Source: Mercurialis annua
Taxonomy: Eukaryota > Streptophyta > Magnoliopsida > Malpighiales > Euphorbiaceae
Length of the DNA stretch: 64,000 nt
Reading direction: 5' to 3'
NCBI RefSeq assembly: GCF_937616625.2
Contig: NC_065575.1
Coordinates: 20,352,001 to 20,416,000 of the forward strand
Positions 33,241 through 46,400 of this stretch are shown in pieces (position 1 is the stretch's first letter; the number at the start of each line of letters is the position of its first letter). Made by a program: the position numbers and the translations under genes. The notes beneath the pieces are model-generated. The model worked only from the letters and a program-made list of their open reading frames with translations. It was not told the DNA's origin and did no database searches.

Positions 33241-36200
33241 TTTTATAAACCTAAAATGATTAGATTTTTGGGTTGTAACTTGGGTTACTTGAAATTGAAG
33301 TTATTGAGTTCTGCTTTTAAAATGGATTATTATATTATTGAATTATTTCGTAAATATAAACTCGGGTTTTATATTTGATAAACGTTTGAGTTGGGTTATA
33401 CTTGGATCACCCGACAAGTGAGGTTAGCTTGGTAGTTATTGGTAACTCGGCTAACCCATTGTTTGAAAACTATTTGTTATTTAAAGTTTATTAAATAATA
33501 TTTATAAATTGGATTTTAAGCAAGAACTCAATAGACTTGTTTTAATCGGGCTTTATTACCTATTGGGTATTTTTGGTGTTGTTTTGGATTGTTTAATTCC
33601 GACGTGTTATTTGTGCTAGTCCTATGTGGTGTCTAGTACTCTCTAGAGTTAGGGTCTGTTTTTAATAATTATTTTATTTGTCTAGACCCGTCTACTGTTC
33701 GTGCTTCAGAGGCGAACCTGGATTAGTTGCTTGCCGGTTATCACGTGGATTAGCAAGCAGTGAGTTTGTACTTACTATTTAACGCTTTATTAAGTAAATT
33801 GTTATTTTAATATTAAATATATATATTGTACGTATATTGCTAATTGTTTTATATTATGGCTCTTAGTTGGAACATGCTACCTAATGGGCATCATTAGGAC
33901 TGCGTGCGCACCGGTAATGATCTGGGTAAGGTATTTATGGAAATGTGGTAACTCGATGTGAGCGTAGCTCTTGGGACCAAATAGAGTAACTCGGTGTAGC
34001 ACAACTCTCGGGACTCTGGATATGGTATAAGAGTGGTCAGTGGTAACTCGGTGTAGCTCAGCTCTCGGGACCAGGCATATTGGATTATATATTTATTTAG
34101 AATTGTGGATTAGGGTTCCAACTAATATTCATAATATCTTTATTAAATGTTTTAAATGGTTTTAAAGGTTTTTTTACTTAATAAATGTAGATAGTGGTAT
34201 AAACTAATCTCAGTATATCTGACCCCGTTGTTTTCCCAATTTTTCCAGGGTTATGATTTGAGAGAGTCGCTGATCTCCGTTTTTTACTTTCTCGGAGGTT
34301 TTTATTATTTTGATAAACTGTAAAACTGTTTTATTCTTAGACCGCAGTAGTAACTAGACGTCTTTATTTTATTCTAGTTGTTGTCTGATGTGTCTGACTG
34401 AATTATTATTGTTCAGGCATGTTATATGATTATTCCGGATTATTTATGTTATGCCTATTTAATACCATTATTGGAAAGCATGTTATTTTAAATGTTGAAT
34501 ATTATAACTGCTAGATTTAGGCCGAAGTCTCGGTTGCCCCCGAGCATTGATTTTCTCGGTTGCCCCCTAGCTACGCGTTATGGTACTACATTACCCATAC
34601 CCTAGCGCCGGTCGTGGTTCATGAAAATGGGTCGTGACAGTAACATTTGTAAATATTTGGCTTCAATTGCTAAAAAGGTGAAATGTTTTGATTTGTTTCG
34701 TAACGTTTGTAAACGTTTGGCTTAAATTGCTAAAAAGGTGAAATTCTTGGATTTGTATCGCAATGTTTAGCTTAAATCGCTAAAAAAGTGAAACGTTTGG
34801 ATTTGTTTCGTAACGTTTTAGACGTTTGGTTATATTTCGTAACGTTTGTAAACGTTTGGCTTCAATCACTAAAAAGAGGAAGCGTTTGGATTTGTTTCGT
34901 AACGTTTATAAAACGTTTGGCTTAAATTGCAATAAAGGTGAAACATTCGGTTTTGTTTCGTAACGTTTGTTAACGTTTGGCTTAAATCGCAAAAAAGGTG
35001 AAACGTTTGGATTTGTTTCGTAATGTTTGTAAACGTTTGGCTTAAATCGCTAAAAAGGGGAAACGTTTGGTTTTATTTCGTAATGTTTATAAACGTTTGG
35101 CTTATATCGCTAAAAAGGTTAAACATTTGGATTTGTTTCGTAAAGTTTGTAAACGTTTGGCTTAAATCACTAAAAAGGGGAAATGCTTGGATTTGTTTCG
35201 TAACGTTTGTAAACGTTTGGCTTATATCGCTAAAATGGGGAAACGTTTGGATTTGTTTCGTAACGTTTGTAAACGTTTGGCTTAAATTGCTAAAAAGGAG
35301 AAACGTTTGGATTAGTTTCGTAGCGTTTGTAAACGTTTGGCTTAAATCGCTAAAAATGTGAAACGTTTGGTTTTGTTCTGTAAAGTTTGTAAACGTTTGG
35401 CTTAAATGGCTAAACGTTTGGGTTAAATTGCTAAAAAGGGGAAACGTTTGGATTTGTTTCGTAGCGTTTGTAAACGTATCACTTAAATTGCTAAAAAGGT
35501 GAAACATTTGCTTTTGTTTTTTAACGTTTGTAAACGTTTGGCTTTAATCGCTAAAAAGGTGAAACGTTTGGATTTGTTCCGTAACGTTTGTAAACGTTTG
35601 GCTTAAATCGCTCAAATGGTGAAATATTTTGTTTTGTTTCGTAATGTTTGTAAATATTTGCCTTCAATCGCTAAAAAGGTGAAATGCTTTGATTTGTTTC
35701 GTAACGTTTGTAAACGTTTGGCTTAAATTGCTAAAACGGTGAAATTCTTGGATTTGTATCGTAATGTTTGGCTTAAATCGTTAAAAAGTGAAACGTTTGG
35801 ATTAGTTTCGTAATGTTTTAGACATTTGGTTTTATTTCGTAGTGTTTGTAAACGTTTGGCTTCAATCATTAAAAAGGGGAAACGTTTGGATTTGTTTCGT
35901 AACGTTTATAAACGTTTGGCTTAAATTGCAATAAAGGTAAAACGTTTGATTTTGTTTCGTAAGGTTTGTAAACGTTCGGCTTAAATCGCTAAAAATGGGA
36001 AACTTTTGGTTTTGTTTCGTAACGTTTGTTTACGTTGACTTAAATCGCAAAAAAGGTGAATCATTTGGATTTGTTTCGTAAAGTTTATAAACGTTTGGCT
36101 TAAATCGCTAAAAAGTTGAAACGTTTGATTTTGTTTCGTAATGTTTGTAAACGTTTGGCTTATATCGCTAAAAAGGTGTAACTTTTGGATTTGTCTCGTA

Positions 36201-39200
36201 ACATTTGTAAACGTTTGGCTTAAATCGCTAAAAAGGTGAAAGGTTTGGTTTTGTTTCGTAATGTTTGTAAACATTTGGCTTATATCACTAAAAAGGTGAA
36301 ACATTTTGATTTGTTTCGTAACGTTTGTAAACGTTTGGCTTAAATCGCTAAAAAGGGGAAACGCTTGGATTTTTTTCGTATCATTTGTAAACGTTTGGCT
36401 TATATCGCTAAAATGAGGAAACGTTTGGATTTGTTTCGTAACGATTGTAACGTTTGGCTTAAATCGCTAAAAAGGGGAAACGTTTGGATTTGTTTCGTAG
36501 CGTTTGTAAACGTTTGGTGTAAATCGCTAAAAATGTGAAACATTTGGTTTTGTTCTGTAATGTTTGTAAACGTTTGGCTTAAATAGCTAAACGTTTGCCT
36601 TAAATTGCTAAAAAGGGGAAACGTTTGGATTTGTTTCGTAGCGTTTGTAAATGTATCGCTTAAATTGCTAAAAAGGTGAAACGTTTTTTTTGTTTCTTAA
36701 CGTTTGTAAACGTTTGGCTTTTATCGCTAAAAAGGTGAAATGTTTGGATTTGTTTCGTAACGTTTGTAAATGTTTGGCTTAAATCGCTAAAATGGGGAAA
36801 CATTTGGTTTTGTTTCGTAATGTTTGTAAATATTTTGCTTCAATTGCTAAAAAGGTGAAATGTTTTAATTTGTTTCGTAACGTTTGTAAACGTTTGGCTT
36901 AAATTGCTAAAAAGGTGAATTTCTTGGATTTGTATCGTAATATTTGGCTTAAATCACTAAAAAAGTGAAACGTTGGATTTGTTTCGTAACGTTTTAGTCG
37001 TTTGGTTTTATTTCGTAAAGTTTGTAAACATTTGGCTTCAATCGCTAACAAGGGGAAACGTTTGGATTTGTTTCGTAACGTTTATAAACGTTTGGCTGAA
37101 ATTGCAATAAAGGCGACACGTTCTGTTTTGTTTCGTAAGGTTTGTAAACGTTCGGCTTAAATCGCTAAAAATGTGAAACTTTTGGTGTTGTTTCGTAACG
37201 TTTGTTAACGTTTGGCTTACATCGCAAAAAAGGTGAAACATTTGGATTTGTTTCGTAATGTTTGTAAACGTTTAGGTTAAATCGCTAAAAAGGTGAAACA
37301 TTTGGTTTTGTTTCGTAATGTTTGTAAACGTTTGGCCTATATCGCCAAAAAGGTGAAACGTTTGGATTTGTTTCGTAACGTTTGTAAACGTTTGGCTTAA
37401 ATCGCTAAAAACAGGACACGCTTGGATTTGTTTCGTAACGTTTGTAAACGTTTGGCTTATATCGCTAAAATGGGGAAACATTGGGATTTGTTTCGTAACT
37501 TTTGTAAACGTTTGGCTTAAATTTCTATAAAGGGTAAACGTTTGGATTTGTTTCATAGCGTTTATAAACGTTTGGCTTAAATCGCTTAAAATGTGAAATG
37601 TTTGGTTTTGTTCCGTAAAGTTTGTAAACGTTTGGCTTGAATAGCGAAACGTTTGGCTTAAATTTCTAAAAAGGGGAAACGTTTGGATTTGTTTCGTAGC
37701 GTTTGTAAACGTATCACTTAAATTGCTAAAAAGGTGAAACATTTGGTTTTGTTTCTTAACGTTTGTAAACGTTTGGCTTTTATCGCTAAAAATGGGAAAC
37801 ATTTGGATTTGTTTTGTAACGTTTGTAAACGTTTGGCTTAAATCGCTAAAATGGGGAAACATTTGGTTTTGTTTCGTAACGTTTGTAAATGTTTGGCTTC
37901 AATCGCTAAAAAGGTGAAATGTTTTGATTTGTTTCATAATGTTTGTAAACGTTTGGCTTAAATTGCTAAAAAGGTGAAATTCTTGGATTTGTATCGTAAT
38001 GTTTGTCTTAAATTGCTAAAAAAGTGAAACATTTGGATTTATTTCATAACGTTTTAGACGTTTGGTTTTATTTCGTAACGTTTGTAAACATTTGACTTCA
38101 ATCGCTGAAAAGGGAAACATTTGGATTTGTTTCGTAACGTTTATAAACGTTTGGCTTAAATTGCAATAAAGGTGAAACGTTCGGTTTTATTTCGTAAGAT
38201 TTGTAAAAGTTCGGTTTAAATTGCTAAAAATATGAAACTTTTGGTTTTGTTTCGTAACGTTTGTTAACGTTTGGCTTAAATCGCAAAAAAGGTGAACGTT
38301 TGGTTTTGTTTCGTAATGTTTGTAAATGTTTGGCTTTTATCGCTAAAAAGGTGAAACATTTGGATTTATTTCGTAACATTTGTTAACGTTTGGCTTAAAT
38401 CGCTTAAAAGGTGAAACGCTTGGATTTGTTTCGTAACGTTTGTAAACGTTTGACTTATATCGCTAAAATGGGGAAACGTTTGGATTTGTTTCGTAATGTT
38501 TGTAAACTTTTGGCTTAAATTACTAAAAAGGTGAAACGTTTGAATTTGTTTGTAGCGTTTGTAACCTTTCGGCTTAGATCGCTTAAAATGTGAAACGTTT
38601 GGTTTTGTTTTGTTAAGTTTGTAAACGTTTACCTTAAATAGCTAAACGTTCGGCTTAAATTGCTAAAAAGGGGAAACGTTTAAATTTGTTTCGTAGCGTT
38701 TGTAAACGTTTCGCTTAAATCGCTAAAAAGGTGGAACGTTTGGTTTTGTTTCTTAACGTCTGTAAACGTTTGGCTTTAATCGCTAAAAAGGAGAAATGTT
38801 TGGATTTGTTTCGTAACGTTTGTAAACGTTTGCCTCAAATCGCTCAAATGCGGGAAATTTTGGTTTTGTTTCGTAACGTTTGTATACGTGTGGCTTCAAT
38901 CGCTAAAAAGGTGAAACGTTTTGATTTGTTTCGTAACGTTTGTAAACGTTTAGCTTAAATTGCTAAAAAGGTGAAATTCTTGGATTTGTTTCGTAATGTT
39001 TGGCATAATTCGCTAAAAAAGTGAAACATTTGGATTTGTTTCGTAATGTTTTAGACGTTTGGTTTTATTTTGTAACGTTTGTAAACGTTTGTTTTCAATC
39101 TCTAAAAAGGTAAAACGTTTGGATTTGTTTCGTAACGTTTATAAACATTTGTCTTAAATTGCAATAAAGGTGAAACGTTCGGTTTTGTTTCGTAACTTTT

Positions 39201-42200
39201 GTAAACGTTCGGCTTAAATCGCTAAAAATGTGAAACTTTTGGTTTTGTAAACGTTTAGCTTAAATCGCTTAAATCGCCAAACGTTTGGATTAAATCGATA
39301 AAAAGGTGAAATGTTTGCATTTGTTTCATAACGTTTGTAATCATTTGGCCTAAATCGCTAAAAAGGTGAAAAGTTTGTATTTGTTTCGTAACATTTGTAA
39401 ACGTTTGGCTTAAATTGCTAAAAAGGTGAAACATTTAGATTTGTTTCGCTAAAAAGGTGCAACGTTTGGTCTTGTTTCACTAAGAAGGTGAAACGTTTAA
39501 AATGTTTGGTTTTGTTTCGTAACGTTTATAAATGTTTGTCTTAAATTGCTAAAAAGGGGAAACGTTTGGATTTGTTTCGTAACGTTTGTAAACATTTGGC
39601 GTAAATTGCTAAAAAGGTGAAACGTTTGGATTTATTTCGTAACGTTTGGCCTAAATCGCTAAAAAGGTGAAACGTTTGATTTTGTTTCGTAACGGTTGTA
39701 AACGTTTGGCTTAATTTGCTATAAAGGGGAAACGTTTGGTTTTGTTTTGTAACGTTTGTAAACATTTCCCTTAAATCGAAAAAAAAAGGAAACGTTTGGA
39801 TTTGTTTCGTAACTTTATAAACGTTTGGCTTAAATTGCTAAAAAGGTGAAATATTTGGATTTGTTTCGCAACGTTGTAAACGTTTGGCTTGAATCGCCAA
39901 AAAGTTGAAACGTTTGGATTTCTTTCGTAACGTTTGTTAACGTTTGGTTTTGTTTCGTAACGTTTGTAAACGTTTGGCTGAAATCTGTAAAAAGGTGAAA
40001 CGTTCGGTTTTGTTTCTTAACGTTTGTAAATGTTTGTAAATGTTTGGCTAAAATCGCTAAAAATATGAAATGTTTGGATCTGTTTCGTAACGTTTGTAAA
40101 TGTTTGGGTTAAATTACTAAAAAAGTGAAACGTTTGGATTTGTTTCGTAACCTTTGTAAACGTTTGGCTTAAATCGTTTAAAAGTTGACTCGTTTGGATT
40201 AGTTTCGTAACCCGTGTAAACGATTGGCTTAAATCGCTAAAAAGGTGAAACATTTGGATTTGTTTCATTACCTTTGTAATAATTTGGCTTAAATCGCTAA
40301 AAAGGTGAAACGTCTGGATTTGTTTCGTAACGTTTGTAAACGTTTGGCTTAAATTGCTTAAAAATTGAAACGCTTGGATTTGTTTCGTAACGTTTGTAAA
40401 CGTTTGGCTTAAATCGCTAAAAAGTTGAAACAGCTGGATTTTTTTCGTAATGTTTGTAAAACGTTTGGCTTAAATTGCTAAAAAGGTGAAATGCTTGGAT
40501 TTGTTTCGTAACGTTTGTAAACGTTTGGCTTAAATGGCTAAAAAGGAGAAACGCTTGGATTTGTTTGGCAACTTTTGTAAACGTTTGGCTTAAATCGCTA
40601 AAAAGGTGAAACGTTTGGTTTTGTTTCGTAACCTTTGTAAACGTTTGGCTTCAATCTCTAAAAATGTGAAACGTTTGCATTTGTTTCGTAACTTTTGAAA
40701 ACGTTTGGCTTAAATCGTTTGGATTTATTTTGTAACCTTAATTAACGTTTGGCTTAAATTGCTAAAAGGTGAAACGCTTGGATTTGTTTCATAACGTTAG
40801 CAAACATTAGGATTAAATTGCTAAAAAGGTAAAACGTTTGGATTTGTTTTGTAACGTTTTAAATGTTTGGTTTTGTTTCGTAACATTTGTAAACGTTCGG
40901 CTTAAATCGCTAAAAATGTGAAACGTTTGGATTTGTTTCGTAACGTTTGTAAACGTTTGGCTTAAATTGCTAAAAAGGGGAAACGCTTAAATTTGTTTCG
41001 TAACGTTTGTAAACGTTTTGCTTCAATCGCTAAAAAGGTGAAACGTTTGTTTTTGTTGCCTAACGTTTGTAAACGTTTGGCTTCAATCGCTAACAAGGTG
41101 AAACTTTTGGATTTGTTCCGTAACGTTTGTAAACTTTTTGCTTCAATCGCAAAAAAGGTGAAACTTTGTTTTTGTTGCCTAACGTTTGTAAACGTTTGGC
41201 TTAAATCGCTAAAAAGGTGAAACGTTTGGATTTGTTTCGTAACATTTTAAACTTTTGGTTTAAATCACTAAAAAAGTTAAACGTTTTGATTTGTTTTGTA
41301 ATGTTTGAAAACGTTCGGCTTAAATCGCTAAAAACGTGTAATGTTTAAATTTGTTTCGTAACGTTTGTAAACGTTGGGCTTAAGTCTCTAAAAAGGTGAA
41401 ATGTTTGGATTTGTTTCGTAACGTTTGTAAACGTTCGGCTTAAATTGCTAAAAAGATGAGACGTTTGGATTTGTTTCGTAACGTTTGTAAACGTTCAGCT
41501 TAAATCGCTAAAAAGGTGAAATGTTTGGAATTGTGTCGTAACGTTTGTAAACATTCGGCTTAAATCGCTAAAAAGGTGAAACGTTTGGATTTGTTTCGTA
41601 ATGTTTGTAAACGTTTAGCTTATATCGCTAAAAAGGTGAAACCTATGGATTTGTTTCGTAATGTTTGTAAATGTTTGGCTTAAATCACTAAAAAGGTGAA
41701 AGGTTTGGTTTTGTTTCGTAATGTTTGTAAACATTTGGCTTATATCGCTAAAAAGGTGAAACATTTTGATTTGTTTCGTAACGTTTGTTAACGTTTGGCT
41801 TAAATCGCTAAAAAGGGGAAACGCTTGGATTTGCTTCGTAAAGTTTGTAAAAGTTGGCTTATATCGCTAAAATGGGGAAACGTTTGGATTTGTTTCGTAA
41901 CGTTTGTAACATTTGGCTTAAATCGCTAAAAAGGTGAAACGTTTGGATTTGTTTCGTAGCGTTTGTAAACGTTCGGCTTATATCGCTAAAAATTTGAAAC
42001 GTTTTGTTTTGTTCCGTAAAGTTTGGGAACATTTGGCTTAAATAGCGAACGTTTGGCTTAAAATTGCTAAAAAGGGGAAACATTTGGATTTGTTTCGTAG
42101 CGTTTGTAAACGTATCGCTTAAATTGCTAAAGAGGTAAAACGTTTGGTTTTGTTTCTTAACGTTTGTAAATGTTTGGCTTTTATCGCTAAAAATGTGAAA

Positions 42201-42804
42201 TGTTTGGATTTGTTTCGTAACGTTTGTAAACGTTTGTCTTAAATCGCTAAAATGGGGAAACATTTGGTTTTGTTTCGTAACGTTTGTAAATATTTTGCTT
42301 CAATCGCTAAAAAGGTGAAATGTTTTGATTTGTTTCGTAACGTTTGTAAACGTTTGGCTTAAATTGCTAAAAAGGTGAAATTCTTGGATTTGTATCGTAG
42401 CATTTGGCTTAAATCGCTAAAAAAGTGAAACATTTGGATTTGTTTCTTAACGTTTTAGACGTTTGGTTTTATTTCGTAAAGTTTGTAAACGTTTGGCTTC
42501 AATCGCTAAAAAGGGGAAACGTTTGGATTTGTTTCGTAAGGTTTATAAACGTTTGGCTTAAATTGCAATAAAGACGAAACGTTCGGTTTTGTTTCGTAAG
42601 GTTTGTAAACGTTCGGCTTAAATCGCTAAAAATGTGAAACTTTTGGTTTTGTTTCGTAACGTTTGTTAACGTTTGGCTTAAATCGCAAAAAAGGTGAAAC
42701 GTTTGGATTTGTTTCGTAATGTTTGTAAACATTTAGTTTAAATCGCTAAAAAGGTGAAACGTTTGGTTTTGTTTGGTAATGTTTATAAACGTTTGGCTTA
42801 TATC

Positions 42805-43062
42805 CAAAATGCTTCATTTTGTATTGAAAAACTAGGACTTAGCAGTTTTTGTAAATCTAATTGATTGAGATTCCATCTAGTAAAACCGAAGAATTATAAA
42901 TCTCCAAAATAATAGATAGAAATACCGCAAATAGAGCCATTGCGATACCCATCAAAGGGGTAGTTCCCCACCCAGGAGCTACTTTACCATATTCCGAATT
43001 CAATGGTTTCAATAAATCCCATACAACAGTTCGTCTTGGACAAGATCTAGAACTACCCTCCG
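42805..43062 (-). other. Plastid DNA insertion (NUPT) in satellite
   Basis: The 60-bp pattern stops within a monomer (after CTTATATC) and resumes as AAAAGGGGAAACG near 43070. The intervening sequence is not satellite: it is plastid psbH and its downstream spacer. The corresponding sites in other super-repeat copies (about 50,530, 57,850 and 63,570) are uninterrupted satellite. About four bases of the target monomer were lost, and a few filler bases (CGCGCTTTG) lie at the right join. That fits end-joining of an organelle DNA fragment. Confidence 0.92.
42857..43060 (-). pseudogene. psbH: psbH fragment of plastid origin, N-terminus missing
   Basis: PsbH is a small one-helix subunit of the photosystem II core, encoded in the plastid. 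On the minus strand 67 codons are open down to TAG at 42857-42859. They read SSRSCPRRT, then [19 protein letters not shown], the membrane helix [18 protein letters not shown], and VLLDGISIN. The first several codons including ATG are absent. Gly-to-Cys (SRSCPRR) and Gly-to-Trp (VVWDLL) changes are visible against the usual sequence, as expected for unselected nuclear drift. It has no promoter context here and cannot be functional. The region beyond the stop (42805-42856) should be plastid psbH downstream spacer. Confidence 0.93.
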
Positions 43063-43464
43063 CGCTTTGAAAAGGGGAAACGTTTGGATTTGTTTCCTAA
43101 CATTTGTAAACGTTTTCCTTAAATAGCTAAAAAGGGGAAATGCTTGGATTTGTTTCGTAACATTTGTAAACGTTTGGCTTATATCGGTAAAATGGGGAAA
43201 CGCTTGGATTTGTTTCGTAACGTTTGTAAACATTTGACTGAAATTGCTAAAAAGGGGAAACGTTTGGATTTGTTTCGTAGCGTTTGTAAACGTTTGGCTT
43301 AAATCTCTTAAAATGTGAAACGTTTGGTTTTGTTCCGTACAGTTTGTAAACGTTTGGCTTAAATAGCTAAACGTTTGGCTTAAATTGCTAAAAAGGGGAA
43401 ACGTTTGGATTTGTTTCGTAGCGTTTGTAAATGTATCGCTTAAATTGGTAAAAAGGTGAAACAT

Positions 43465-46400
43465 TTGGTTTTGTTTCTTAACGTTTTTAAACGTTTGGCT
43501 TTTACCGCTAAAAAGGTGAAACGTTGGATTTGTTTCGTAACTTTTGTAAACGTTTGGCTTAAATCGCTAAAATGGGGAAACATTTGGTTTTGTTTCGTAA
43601 TGTTTGTAAATGTTTGGCTTCAATCGCTATAAAGGTGAAATGTTTTGTTCTGTTTCGTAACGTTTGTAAACGTTTGGCTTAAATTGCTAAAAAGGTGAAA
43701 TTCTTGGATTTGTATCGTAATATTTGGCTTAAATCACTAAAAAAGTGAAACGTTTGGATTTGTTTCGTAACGTTTTAGTCGTTTGGTTTTATTTCGTAAA
43801 GTTTGTAAACGTTTGGCTTCAATCGCTAAAAAGGGGAAACGTTTGGATTTGTTTCGTAACGTTTGGCTTAAATCGCTAAAATGGGGAAACATTTTGTTTT
43901 GTTTCGTAATGTTTGTAAATATTTTCCTTCAATCGCTAAAAAGGTGAAATGTTTTTATTTGTTTCGTAACGTTTGTAAACGTTTGGCTTAAATTGCTAAA
44001 AAGGTGAAATTCTTGGATTTGTATCGTAATATTTGGCTTAAATCACTAAAAAAGTGAAACGTTTGGATTTGTTTCGTAACGTTTTAGTCGTTTGGTTTTA
44101 TTTCGTAAAGTTTGTAAACGTTTGGCTTCAATCGCTAAAAAGGGGAAACGTTTGGATTTGTTTCGTAACGTTTATAAACGTTTGGCTTAAATTGCAATAA
44201 AGGTGAAACGTTCTGTTTTGTTTCGTAAGGTTTGTAAACATTCGGCTTAAATCGCTAAAAATGTGAAACTTTTGGTGTTGTTTCGTAACGTTTGTTGACG
44301 TTTGGCTTACATCGCAAAAAAGGTGAAACGTTTGGATTTGTTTCGTAATGTTTGTAAACGTTTGGTTTAAATCGCTAAAAAGGAGAAACGTTTGGTTTTG
44401 TTTCGTAAAGTTTGTAAACGTTTGGCTTATATCGCCAAAAAGAGGAAACGTTTGGATTTGTTTCGTAGCGTTTGTAAACGTTTGGCTTAAATCGCTAAAA
44501 ACGGGAAACGCTTGGATTTGTTTTGTAACGTTTGTAAACGTTTGGCTTATATCGCTAAAATGGGGAAATATTGGGATTTGTTTCGTAACGTTTGTAAACG
44601 TTTGGCTTAAATTGCTATAAAGGGGAAACGTTTGGATTTGTTTCATAGCGTTTGTAAACGTTTGGCTTAAATCGCTTAAAATGTGAAACGTTTGGTTTTG
44701 TTCCGTAAAGTTTGTAAACGTTTGGCTTAAATAGCTAAACGTTTGGCTTAAATTGCTAAAAAGGGGAAACATTTGGATTTGTTTCGTAGCGTTTGTAAAC
44801 GTATCACTTAAATTGCTAAAAAGGTGAAACATTTGGTTTTGTTTCTTAACGTTTGTAAACGTTTGGATTTTATCGCTAAAAAGGGGAAACATTTGGATTT
44901 GTTTTGTAAGGTTTGTAAACGTTTTGCTTAAATCGCTAAAATGGGGAAACATTTGGTTTTGTTTCGTAACGTTTGTAAATGTTTGGCTTCAATCCCTAAA
45001 AAGGTGAAATGTTTTGATTTGTTTCGTAACGTTTGTAAACGTTTGGCTTAAATTGCTAAAAAGTTGAAATTCTTGGATTTGTATCGTAATATTTGTCTTA
45101 AATCGCTAAAAAAGTGAAACGTTTGGATTTGTTTCATAACGTTTTAGACGTGTGGTTTTATATCGCAACGTTTGTAAACATTTGACTTCAATCGCTAAAA
45201 AGGGAAACATTTGGATTTGTTTCGTAACGTTTATAAACGTTTGGCTTAAATTGCAATAAAGGTGAAACGTTCGGTTTTATTTCGTAAGATTTGTAAAAGT
45301 TCGGCTTAAATTGCTAAAAATATGAAACTTTTGGTTTTGTTTCGTAACGTTTGTTAACGTTTCGCTTAAATCGCAAAAAAGGTGAAACGTTTGGATTTGT
45401 TTCGTAATGTTTGTAAACGTTTGGCTTAAATCGCTAAAAAGGTGAACGTTTGGTTTTGTTTCGTAATGTTTGTAAATGTTTAGCTTTTATCGCTAAAAAG
45501 GTGAAACATTTGGATTTATTTCGTAACGTTTGTTAACGTTTGGCTTAAATCGCTAAAAAGGTGAAACGCTTGTATTTGTTTCGTAACGTTTGTAAACGTT
45601 TGGCTTATATCACTAAAATGGGGAAACGTTTGGATTTGTTTCGTAACATTTGTAAACTTTTGGCTTAAATTACTAAAAAGGTGAAACGTTTGGATTTGTT
45701 TGTAGCATTTGTAAACTTTTGGCTTAGATCGCTTAAAATGTGAAACGTTTGGTTTTGTTTTGTAAAGTTTGTAAACGTTTACCTTGCATATCTAAACGTT
45801 CGTCTTAAATTGCTAAAAAGGGGAAACGTTTGAATTTGTTTCGTAGCGTTTGTTAACGTTTGGCTTAAATCGCAAAAAAGGTGAAACGTTTGGATTTGTT
45901 TCGTAATGTTTGTAAACGTTCGGCTTAAATCGCTAAAAAGGTGAATGTTTGGTTTTGTTTCGTAATGTTTGTAAATGTTTGGCTTTTATCGCTAAAAAGT
46001 TGAAACATTTGGATTTATTTCGTAACATTTGTAAACGTTTGGCTTAAATCGCTAAAAAAGTGAAACACTTGGATTTGTTTCGTAACATTTGTAAACGTTT
46101 GGCTTATATCGCTAAAATGGGGAAATGTTTGGATTTGTTTCGTAACGTTTGTAAACTTTTGGCTTAAATTACTAAAAAGGTGAAACGTTTGGATTTGTTT
46201 GTAGCTTTTATAAACTTTTGGCTTAGATCGCTTAAAATGTGAAACGTTTGGTTTTGTTTTGTTAAGTTTGTAAACGTTTACCTTAAATAGCTAAACGTTC
46301 GGCTTAAATTGCTAAAAAGGGGAAACGTTTGAATTTGTTTCGTAGCGTTTGTAAACGTTTCGCTTAAATCGCTAAAAAGGTGAAACGTTTGGTTTTGTTT

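Larger units (their letters stand above)
14043..34639 (+). mobile_element. Ty3/gypsy chromovirus tandem: LTR-internal-LTR-internal-LTR
   Basis: Two gag-pol units in direct orientation share the central LTR. Their internal regions are 5417 bp (16598-22014) and 5432 bp (26175-31606) and align almost base for base, with offset 9577 at the gag start and 9592 at the end. The 15-bp net shift is explained mainly by the protease deletion in unit a. Domain order PR-RT-RH-IN-chromodomain, LTRs over 3 kb and the tRNA-Met primer site fit the Tekay/Del clade. Both units are inactive. The block splits the 60-bp satellite. Confidence 0.93.
31607..34639 (+). mobile_element. LTR c: complete 3' LTR of second unit
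   Basis: 3033 bp, TGTAATATCCCG to GTGACA. It carries the palindrome array (31800-31920), a TATA-like box (31976-31982), a five-unit minisatellite (33107-33240) and the AACTCGGTGTAG repeats (33948-34073). A short segment near 34540-34570 repeats the phrase TCTCGGTTGCCCC and lacks about 40 bp seen in a and b. Satellite resumes directly after the terminal CA with GTAACATTTG. Confidence 0.95.
36918..43464. repeat. Satellite super-repeat, copy 1
   Basis: Irregular monomers (TATC marker at 36918 and 37977, variant at 38973, truncated cluster at 39240-39520, GACTCGTTTGG/CCCGTGTAAACG near 40185-40215) recur in the same order in copy 2. Offsets are 6779, 7089 and 7649, which grow because copy 2 carries extra local duplications. 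Confidence 0.75.

Noticed and set aside
34640..34644. GTAAC after LTR c as half of a 5-bp target duplication
   Set aside because: LTR a is truncated, so the left half is lost. GTAAC also occurs in almost every monomer, so it proves nothing.
43009..43464. A chimeric frame joining satellite peptide to [15 protein letters not shown]
   Set aside because: The tail is the plastid psbH fragment read in the wrong frame. It is a junction artefact.
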